Below, piece after piece: positions 39,638-45,865 of a DNA stretch of 45,865 nucleotides; positions within the stretch are counted from its first letter, which is position 1, and each line of letters starts with the position of its first letter. Position numbers and translations under genes: made by a program. The DNA is from Candidatus Faecalibacterium faecipullorum (GTDB lineage: Bacteria > Bacillota > Clostridia > Oscillospirales > Ruminococcaceae). The notes below the pieces were generated by a model. The model did not search any database and had not been told where the DNA came from. It saw nothing but the letters and a program-made list of their open reading frames with translations. The stretch covers positions 1-45,865 of the forward strand of contig DWXX01000044.1 in assembly GCA_019118985.1 (NCBI GenBank), given 5' to 3'.

Positions 39638-40015
39638 TTAGTAAGTGGTGCCGTCGATCTTGACAACCTTGTCGTTGTGCAGGGTCTTGGCAGCGTTGAT
39701 GCCCAGGGTGTAGATGGCAGCAGCGGCGCCAACCCAGGACAGAACGGTGTTGCCGATGTCGTTGGGATCCCAGTAAGCCTCTTCCAGCTTAGCGCCCAGA
39801 GCGTCAGCAGAAGCATGGCCGCCGAACAGAACGCCGATGGTGGAGCTCAGCAGGGTGGGGATGGTGGTGTTGCCGATGATGGTGATCAGGTTGGTGCCGA
39901 AGGTGCGCCAGTTAGCGCTGTTCATGACGGCGGGGAAAGCATCCCAAATGTTACCGCCAGTGACGTAGGTCAGTTCGTTCTCAGCAATAGCCGAGTAGTT
40001 TGCAGGCATCATCAT
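39638..40015 (-). CDS. Double-glycine leader precursor peptide B (bacteriocin/RiPP-like), 125 aa
   Basis: Leader MMMPANYSAIAENELTYVTGG | NIWDAFPAVMNSANWRTFGTNLITIIGNTTIPTLLSSTIGVLFGGHAS...; SD aagggag 9 nt before first ATG. Confidence 0.8.
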   Translation of the reverse strand: MMMPANYSAIAENELTYVTGGNIWDAFPAVMNSANWRTFGTNLITIIGNTTIPTLLSSTIGVLFGGHASADALGAKLEEAYWDPNDIGNTVLSWVGAAAAIYTLGINAAKTLHNDKVVKIDGTTY

Positions 40016-40066
40016 AATGAATTACTCCCTTCAAATGATTGAAACGAAAATCTTTCGGCCGCCAAA

Positions 40067-40115
40067 CGGTTGCGCAACCGCCTGGTAACCATTTATGTAA
40101 CCGGGTGCGCACCCG
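40067..40115. repeat. Pair of GCGC-centred palindromes (CGGTTGCGCAACCG and CGGGTGCGCACCCG), 35 bp centre to centre
   Basis: Direct reading at 40067-40080 and 40102-40115. Confidence 0.75.
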
Positions 40116-40124
40116 ATTGCACCT

Positions 40125-42455
40125 TTAATACGTCATCGAGTCGTCATCGTCCTCTTCATCCGGGGCGGCCGTCTCGACAACGGGCTGTTTGGGCTCTTCC
40201 CGCTTGCGGAAGATGCCCTGCTGCAGGTTCCAGAGGGCGAAGTATTTGCCTTCTTTCGCCATCAGCTCATCGTGGGTACCCTGCTCCACAATGCGGCCCT
40301 CTTCCATGACCAGGATCTGGTCGCAGCCGCGGACGGTGGACAGGCGGTGGGCGACGATCAGCATCGAACGGTCGGCCAGCTGGTTGTAGATCATGTCAAA
40401 AATGGCATTCTCTGTGGCGAAGTCGAGGTTCGAGGTAGATTCGTCCAGAATATAGAGGTTCGAGTCTTTCAAAAAGGCCCGCGCCAGGGCGATGCGCTGC
40501 TTTTCACCGCCGGACAGGCCGTTGCCGGCTTCTTCCAGGTAGGTGTAGTACTGCAGCGGCAGCTTGCGGATAAACTCGTGCGCGTCCGCCTTTTTGGCGG
40601 CTTCCTTGACTTCATCGATCTTCGCGTCGGGGCGGGAGATGCGGATGTTGTCAAAGATGGTCTTGCTGAAAAGCTCGATGTTCTGCGGGACATAGGAGAT
40701 GGCGCGCCGGACCGAATCATTGGAATATTCGTTCAGGTTGACGCCGTTCACCCTGATCTCACCTGACTCCGGCTCGTAATATTTTAGCAGGAGCTTGGTG
40801 ATGGTGGACTTGCCGCTGCCCGAAGAGCCCACCAGCGCCACCTTCTTCCCCGCGGGGATGGTGAAGGAGACGTGGTCCAGCGCCGGGTTGCGGTTGCCGT
40901 ACCGGAAGGTGACGTCGCGGAATTCGATGTCGCCCTCGATCTGCTCAAGCTCGGTGTGCTCGCGCTCGTCGTCCTGCTCGGCTTTGTAGTCCATAATCTC
41001 GGTCAGGCGCTTCATCGAGATGGAAGCCTCCTGGATCTGCAGCTGCAGGTTGACAAGGTTATTCACCGGGCTGGTGAAATAGCTGGAAAGTGTGCTGAAC
41101 GCCATGAAGGAGCCGAGGGTCATATCCCCGTTCAGCACCTGGCTGATGCCTACATAGGTGGTCAGCATCGAGAAGCCGGTGGAGATCAGGCTGGTCAGCA
41201 GCGACTGCGTTGTGGACAGCTTGCTGGACCGGATGCTGATCTTGAGGCTCTTGATATACTCGCGCTCAAGGCGTTCGAGCTCGTTGTCCTCGCCGGCGTT
41301 GCACTTGATGGTCTCGATGCCGCGCAGCCCCTCGATCATCTGGCTGTTGAGGATGGACGCCTGCTGCATGGTCTCTTCGTTGATCTTCTTGTAGGGGCGC
41401 CGGTAGACCAGCACCAGCAGGATGCTGACCAGCGTCATGAACAGCGCGATCGAGAAGAGGGTGGCGTTCATCCTGAACAGGATGATGCCGGTGATGACCG
41501 CCATCGAGATGTCCATGATCAGACTCAGCGCAATGCTTGTGAAGATGGACTTGATGGTGTTGGCGTCGGAGTAGCGGGTGGTGATATCGCCCGTTTTGCG
41601 TGTGGCGAAGAACTTCATGGGCAGCTTGTAGATGTGCCCGAAGTAGCCCAGCATCATGGGGATATCTATCTTAATGGACAGATGGACCAGAATCCACTGC
41701 CGCACGAAGGTGACGAATGCGGAGGTAATGCTGACCACGCTGAATACCAAAATCAGCGTCACCAGCAGGTTCTGCAGCCCGTAGGGCAGCACCTCGTCCA
41801 TCAAGATCTTGTTGAACAGCGAGGACGCGATGCCCAGTATGGTCAGCAGCACCGAGCTGAGGATGGCGTAGGCGAACAGCTTCTTCTGCGGCCAAAGCAG
41901 GTTGACGTACCGCTTGAAGATGCTGCCCTGCTCCACTTTGCCGGGCTGAAAGTCAGCCGTCGGGTTCAAAAGCAGCAGCACGCCGGTAAAGTTCTTGTAG
42001 AATTCGTCCAGGGTCATCCGGCGCAGCTCGGTGCCGGGGTCGCCCACCACGACGTATTCCTTGTCCTTGTATTTCTCACCGGTCTTTTCGGCCTTCTCCT
42101 TGGCTTCGGTCACGCTCAGCATATGCTTGCGGCGCGCGCCTTCGTCCGGGATGGTGGTCTTTTTGAACACCACCACAAAGTGGGTCAGGCCCTGGTCGGT
42201 GATCTCCTGCGCGATGCAGGGCAGGGTAAAGTCGCTTAAAAAGTTTTCGCGGTCCACCCGCACGGCGGCGGTGGTGAACCCCAGTTCGTTTGCGGCCTTC
42301 TGCAGGCCGACGAGGTTTGTGCCCTTCAGGTCGGTGCCCATCATATCACGCAGCCGCGTGATGGTGATTTCCTTTCTGTAATGGAGGCACACCATCGCGA
42401 GACAGGCGGCCGCGCAATCTGTGGTGTCGTGCTGCCGCACATACGTATAGCGCAT
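40125..42455 (-). CDS. Peptidase C39 domain-containing ABC transporter (PCAT/bacteriocin exporter)
   Basis: TTDCAAACLAMVCLHYRKEITITRLRDMMGTDLKGTNLVGL (C39 Cys), THFVVVFKK (His), VVVGDPG (Asp), ABC ATPase GSSGSGKSTITKLLLKYYEPESGEI...GLSGGEKQRIALARAFL. Confidence 0.95.
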   Translation of the reverse strand: MRYTYVRQHDTTDCAAACLAMVCLHYRKEITITRLRDMMGTDLKGTNLVGLQKAANELGFTTAAVRVDRENFLSDFTLPCIAQEITDQGLTHFVVVFKKTTIPDEGARRKHMLSVTEAKEKAEKTGEKYKDKEYVVVGDPGTELRRMTLDEFYKNFTGVLLLLNPTADFQPGKVEQGSIFKRYVNLLWPQKKLFAYAILSSVLLTILGIASSLFNKILMDEVLPYGLQNLLVTLILVFSVVSITSAFVTFVRQWILVHLSIKIDIPMMLGYFGHIYKLPMKFFATRKTGDITTRYSDANTIKSIFTSIALSLIMDISMAVITGIILFRMNATLFSIALFMTLVSILLVLVYRRPYKKINEETMQQASILNSQMIEGLRGIETIKCNAGEDNELERLEREYIKSLKISIRSSKLSTTQSLLTSLISTGFSMLTTYVGISQVLNGDMTLGSFMAFSTLSSYFTSPVNNLVNLQLQIQEASISMKRLTEIMDYKAEQDDEREHTELEQIEGDIEFRDVTFRYGNRNPALDHVSFTIPAGKKVALVGSSGSGKSTITKLLLKYYEPESGEIRVNGVNLNEYSNDSVRRAISYVPQNIELFSKTIFDNIRISRPDAKIDEVKEAAKKADAHEFIRKLPLQYYTYLEEAGNGLSGGEKQRIALARAFLKDSNLYILDESTSNLDFATENAIFDMIYNQLADRSMLIVAHRLSTVRGCDQILVMEEGRIVEQGTHDELMAKEGKYFALWNLQQGIFRKREEPKQPVVETAAPDEEDDDDSMTY

Positions 42456-42545
42456 AGATGTTTCCTTTACAAGAGATACACGGGGCGAAGGGCCGCCATC
42501 TCTTTGAGAATGTATGATGATTTTATTCCAATGGACTATGGACAC

Positions 42546-42574
42546 ATTCTATCATATTCCGCTCAAATTCACAA
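42546..42574 (-). promoter_or_regulatory. Proximal promoter of transporter gene (TTGTGA-N17-TAGAAT)
   Basis: Minus-strand reading; predicted 5' UTR about 85 nt; AAAGGAAA SD before 42455. Confidence 0.55.
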
Positions 42575-42646
42575 GAGGAAAATTGTTCCGCACTTTGCCA
42601 GTTCAGGCAGAATCAGGGCGGTTTTTGCGATGTGCCCGCGCCAGTG

Positions 42647-42808
42647 AAACAAAAGGGGGTAACCCTGCAGCAGCACGCAGTCCCCTGCTTTGCCCTGCCC
42701 CTGCGGAGAAACAGGACAAAGCAGAGGTCAGCTGCTATCAAAAGAAGGGAGCGCCTACCCTTTGATCAAGGTGCTGCAGCCTTAAAAGCCGTCAAGCTCT
42801 TAAAGCTC
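42647..42808 (-). ncRNA. Candidate structured leader or small RNA upstream of the peptide export operon
   Basis: Three consecutive stem-loops (42780-42805, 42737-42766, 42682-42727) plus a possible terminator, downstream of a TTGAAG-N17-TAAACT promoter; G.U pairs are tolerated only on the minus strand. Confidence 0.4.
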
Positions 42809-42814
42809 AAGTGT

Positions 42815-42843
42815 AGTTTACCACAATGCGACAGTTTCTTCAA
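42815..42843 (-). promoter_or_regulatory. Promoter TTGAAG-N17-TAAACT for the candidate structured RNA
   Basis: Minus-strand reading. Confidence 0.45.
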
Positions 42844-42845
42844 GG

Positions 42846-42898
42846 GGCCATTTTTAAATTTTGAGTAAAATTACGTGCCTGATTCGCCAAAAATGGCC
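42846..42898. repeat. 10-bp perfect inverted repeat GGCCATTTTT...AAAAATGGCC, 33-nt spacer
   Basis: Direct reading. Confidence 0.75.
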
Positions 42899-42920
42899 GT
42901 CTGTTCTGTACAGGGTGCAC

Positions 42921-42954
42921 AAAAAAGGGGCGCGGACCCCCAGCGTCCGCGCCC
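42921..42954 (-). terminator. Terminator of tRNA-Asn
   Basis: gggcgcggac...gtccgcgccc followed on minus by ccttttttg. Confidence 0.85.
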
Positions 42955-42958
42955 TCAG

Positions 42959-43032
42959 CGCCTCTTGCCTGACTCGAACAGGCGACACCCTGATTAACAG
43001 TCAGGTGCTCTAACCGACTGAGCTAAAGAGGC
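42959..43032 (-). tRNA. tRNA-Asn (anticodon GTT)
   Basis: GCCTCTTTAGCTCAGTCGGTTAGAGCACCTGACTGTTAATCAGGGTGTCGCCTGTTCGAGTCAGGCAAGAGGCG; cloverleaf closes, no encoded CCA. Confidence 0.95.
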
Positions 43033-43054
43033 ATATCACAGCTTTGCGAGAGGT

Positions 43055-43083
43055 ATTCTACCACACCCGCCGCCATTTTGCAA
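43055..43083 (-). promoter_or_regulatory. tRNA-Asn promoter TTGCAA-N17-TAGAAT
   Basis: Minus-strand reading; predicted start about 16 nt before the tRNA. Confidence 0.7.
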
Positions 43084-43163
43084 GGGGGAGCGGGAAAAAA
43101 GCGGCCGCCGCCGCCCCTTCGCCCTTTTTCCCGCCGGGGGCGGGGTATGCTGGATGGCAGGGG

Positions 43164-44027
43164 GTGACGGCGGTGCGGGTGCTGTATCTGGATGAGCTGC
43201 TGCTGGTGAATTTTGCGGCGGGGGCGGCCTTTCTGCTGGCGGCGGGGCTGCTGGCGGGGGTGCGGTGCAGCGGGCCGCGGCTGGCTGCCGGGGCGGCCCT
43301 TGCGGCGGCCAGCTGCCTTGTCCTCCTTGCGCCCGAGATGGGGGCCCTGCCCGCCCTGGCCTATAAGGCAGCGAGCGGGGCGGGGGCGGCCGCCCTGGCC
43401 TACGGCTGGCCGGGGGGGCGGGTGTTCGGGCGGCTGTGCGGGTGGTACCTGGCCCTCAACCTGCTGCTGGCGGGGGCGGCGGGCCTTGCGCCGGGGGGCC
43501 ATGCGGCCAACCTCACCGCCTACCTGGACATCACCCCGGGGCGCTTGCTGGCCGGGACGGCGGCGGTCTACATAGGGGTGCGGGGTCTGCTGGCCTTTTT
43601 GGGCAGGCCGGGGCGCGCCGCCGTCCCCGCCCGGCTGGAGCTTGCCGGCGGCGCGGTGGATGTGCTGGCCTACTACGACAGCGGCTTCACCCTGGCCGAC
43701 CCGGTGTCGGGGCGGGGGGTGGTGCTGGTGCGGTACGGCGCGGTGCGTGACGCCCTGCCCGCAGACTGCCGCGCCTGCCTGGACGCCGTCTTTGCCGGCG
43801 AGGCGCCAGCGGGCCCGGCTTTGGGGCTGCGGTACCTGTGCTGCGGCACCATCGCGGGGCGCACCCTGCTGCCCGCCCTGCCGGCGGCCGCCCTGAACCG
43901 CGCCGCCGGGCCCCGCAGCTGGCGGGCCGAAGGGCTGCTGGCGGCCTTCTGCCCCGGGGACGCCGGCGAAGGGGAGGGCTGGACGCTGCTGCTGGGCCCG
44001 GGGCTTGCCGGGCAGATGGGCCTGTGA
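43164..44027 (+). CDS. spoIIGA: Sigma-E processing peptidase SpoIIGA
   Basis: VRVLYLDELLLVNFAAGAAFLLAAG..., multi-TM, aspartyl-like YYDSGFTLADPVSGRGVVLV; directly upstream of sigE. Start GTG 43164 or 43173. Confidence 0.85.
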   Translation: MTAVRVLYLDELLLVNFAAGAAFLLAAGLLAGVRCSGPRLAAGAALAAASCLVLLAPEMGALPALAYKAASGAGAAALAYGWPGGRVFGRLCGWYLALNLLLAGAAGLAPGGHAANLTAYLDITPGRLLAGTAAVYIGVRGLLAFLGRPGRAAVPARLELAGGAVDVLAYYDSGFTLADPVSGRGVVLVRYGAVRDALPADCRACLDAVFAGEAPAGPALGLRYLCCGTIAGRTLLPALPAAALNRAAGPRSWRAEGLLAAFCPGDAGEGEGWTLLLGPGLAGQMGL

Positions 44028-44062
44028 GGGCCGCCGCAGATCGCATAGGGGAGGAACTGTAT

Positions 44063-44773
44063 ATGCTGCATTGGTTCAAAACGCTCAGAAGCCTGTGGGT
44101 GCGGCTGCTGCGCCGGGCGGGGGCATGGGGGTCGGCCCACGCCATCGGGGGCGGGCCCAGCCTGCCCGCCCCCCTCGCCCCCGAGGAGGAGAAGGCCCTG
44201 CTGGCCCAAATGGCCGCCGGCGACCGCGCCGCCCGGGACGAGCTGATCTGCCGCAACCTGCGGCTGGTGGTCTACTTATCCAAAAAGTTCGAGTCCAGCG
44301 GGGTGCCCCCCGAGGACCTGGTCTCGATCGGGACCATCGGGCTGATCAAGGCGGTCAACACCTTCACCCCGGGGCGGAACATCAAGCTGGCCACCTACGC
44401 CAGCCGCTGCATCGGCAACGAAATCCTGATGTACCTGCGCAAAACCAGCGCCCGCCGGCAGGAGGCCAGCATCGACGAGCCCCTCAACGTGGACAGCGAC
44501 GGCAACGAGCTGCTGCTGTCCGACGTGCTGGGCAGTGAGGACACGGTGGGCCAGCGCCTGGAACAGGACGCCGAGCGGGCGGTGCTGCGCCGTCAGCTGG
44601 CCCGCCTGCCCGAGCGGGAGCGCCGGATCATGGAGCTGCGCTTCGGCCTGGTGGACGGGGTGGAGCGCACCCAGAAGGAAGCCGCCGACGCCATCGGCAT
44701 CAGCCAGAGCTACATCTCCCGGCTGGAAAAGCGGATCATCCGCGACCTGCGCCGCCAGCTGGAAAGCGAGTGA
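44063..44773 (+). CDS. sigE: RNA polymerase sporulation sigma factor SigE (with pro-sequence)
   Basis: CRNLRLVVYLSKKFESSGVPPEDLVSIGTIGLIKAVNTFTPGRNIKLATYASRCIGNEILMYLRK. Confidence 0.94.
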   Translation: MLHWFKTLRSLWVRLLRRAGAWGSAHAIGGGPSLPAPLAPEEEKALLAQMAAGDRAARDELICRNLRLVVYLSKKFESSGVPPEDLVSIGTIGLIKAVNTFTPGRNIKLATYASRCIGNEILMYLRKTSARRQEASIDEPLNVDSDGNELLLSDVLGSEDTVGQRLEQDAERAVLRRQLARLPERERRIMELRFGLVDGVERTQKEAADAIGISQSYISRLEKRIIRDLRRQLESE

Positions 44774-44881
44774 GCAGTCCCCCCGCCCGGCGCGGCAGGG
44801 CAAATTTCCCATCCGCGCCGGTGCATGAGGGGGCGGGGCGGGGGCCATACTTCCGGTGACAACGATACCGGGAGGCACAGG

Positions 44882-45655
44882 ATGTACAACAAGGTGGAGC
44901 TGTGCGGCGTCAATACCGCCGAGCTGCCCGTCCTCTCTGAGGAGGAAAAGCGCGCCCTGCTGACCGCCGCCCGCGCCGGGGACGCCGGGGCCCGCCGCCG
45001 GATGATCGAGGGCAACCTGCGGCTGGTGCTGAGCGTGGTGCAGAAGTTCGCGCAGCGGGGCGAGAATCTGGACGATCTGTTCCAGGTGGGGTGCATCGGG
45101 CTGATCAAGGCCATCGACAACTTCGACCCCGGGCTGGACGTCCGGTTCTCCACCTACGGGGTGCCGATGATCGTGGGGGAGATCCGGCGGTTCCTGCGGG
45201 ACAACAACGCCCTGCGGGTCTCCCGCTCGATGCGGGACACCGCCTGCCGCGCCATGCAGGCGCGGGAACAGCTGGAAAAGTCCCTCGGCCGGGAGCCCAC
45301 CCTCGCCGAAGTGTGCGGGGCGGTGGGCCGCCCGCAGCGGGAGGTGACCGCCGCGCTGGAATCGGTGGTGGAGCCCCTCAGCCTGGAGGAACCACTGGGC
45401 GGCGGCCCCGACGCGGTCTATCTGATGGACCAGGTCAGGGACACCGACGGCGAGGACAGCTGGATCAGCGCCCTGGAGTTCCGGCAGACGGTGCAGGGCC
45501 TGTCCGAGCGGGAGCGCCGGATCATGGAGCTGCGCTACTTTTTGGGCCGCACCCAGATGGAGGTGGCCCGGGAGATCGGCATCAGCCAGGCGCAGGTCAG
45601 CCGGCTGGAAAAGGGCGCCCTGGCGCAGTTCCGCCGCGTCGGGCAGGAAAGCTGA
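44882..45655 (+). CDS. sigG: RNA polymerase sporulation sigma factor SigG
   Basis: MYNKVELCGVNTAELPVLSEEEKRALL...NLRLVLSVVQKFAQRGENLDDLFQVGCIGLIKAIDNFD. Confidence 0.94.
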   Translation: MYNKVELCGVNTAELPVLSEEEKRALLTAARAGDAGARRRMIEGNLRLVLSVVQKFAQRGENLDDLFQVGCIGLIKAIDNFDPGLDVRFSTYGVPMIVGEIRRFLRDNNALRVSRSMRDTACRAMQAREQLEKSLGREPTLAEVCGAVGRPQREVTAALESVVEPLSLEEPLGGGPDAVYLMDQVRDTDGEDSWISALEFRQTVQGLSERERRIMELRYFLGRTQMEVAREIGISQAQVSRLEKGALAQFRRVGQES

Positions 45656-45679
45656 GGCCGGAAAAAAACGCGCAAAAAA

Positions 45680-45735
45680 CGCAAATAAGGCCGCCGCAGA
45701 CGGGCAGAAATACCCGCCGCGGCGGCTTATTTGCG
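45680..45735. terminator. Bidirectional terminator between sigG and spoIIID
   Basis: cgcaaataag-(g)-ccgccgc...gcggcgg-cttatttgcg inverted repeat between convergent genes. Confidence 0.8.
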
Positions 45736-45751
45736 CGTATGGCCCCGGGCG

Positions 45752-45865
45752 TCACGGCCCGCCGGTGGGCGGGCGGTGCATCCGGCTGTACTTGGCCCGG
45801 GTGGCGGCCCCGCCCCGCAGATGGCGCTCGGCCTTGTTGCGCGCCAGCACCGCCCGCACCTGCTC
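45752..45865 (-). CDS. spoIIID: Sporulation transcriptional regulator SpoIIID, C-terminal fragment (window edge)
   Basis: ...EQVRAVLARNKAERHLRGGAATRAKYSRMHRPPTGGP*; NKAERHxRGGxATxxKY is characteristic of SpoIIID. Confidence 0.85.
   Translation of the reverse strand, partial: EQVRAVLARNKAERHLRGGAATRAKYSRMHRPPTGGP

Noticed and set aside
42381-42868. Plus-strand ORFs of 78-88 aa in the spacer upstream of the transporter
   Set aside because: No convincing RBS or family signature; they lie over the promoter and hairpin region better explained as minus-strand regulatory sequence.
42959-43032. tRNA-Asn as an attachment site for an integrated element carrying the peptide locus
   Set aside because: No integrase or transposase in the window and no duplicate of the tRNA 3' end found near the other boundary (about 35.8 kb).

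Overview
GC-rich Firmicutes chromosome segment. Gene content suggests Oscillospiraceae/Ruminococcaceae (Faecalibacterium/Subdoligranulum/Gemmiger-like); this is inference, not a database match. Most of the window is conserved: BMP lipoprotein (partial), cdd-deoD, LysM/G5/M23 peptidase, RluA-type pseudouridine synthase, rnpB, nadE, LCP protein, phosphohexomutase, a TetR gene divergent from a decayed alpha/beta-hydrolase gene, an ispDF fusion, cdaA-cdaR, recJ, rel, dtd, hemZ, nucleoside kinase, mazG, HU, yabO/P/Q-divIC-yabR, a THUMP methyltransferase, glmS, tRNA-Asn, spoIIGA-sigE-sigG and the C-terminus of spoIIID. The accessory island is a minus-strand export locus at about 35.9-42.9 kb. It has a C39 peptidase-ABC transporter, two paralogous long double-glycine peptides with GxxxG motifs, a GyrI/SbmC-like protein, an HlyD-type adaptor and a membrane-anchored Ig-like (BIG2) protein. 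It also carries several unexplained RNA-like structures, including a candidate structured leader or sRNA upstream of the transporter. Other points: a recurrent TTGCnn -35 element in most readable promoters, an internal Shine-Dalgarno plus ATG at the ispD/ispF fusion joint, and a dyad filling the promoter spacer of the M23 peptidase gene.
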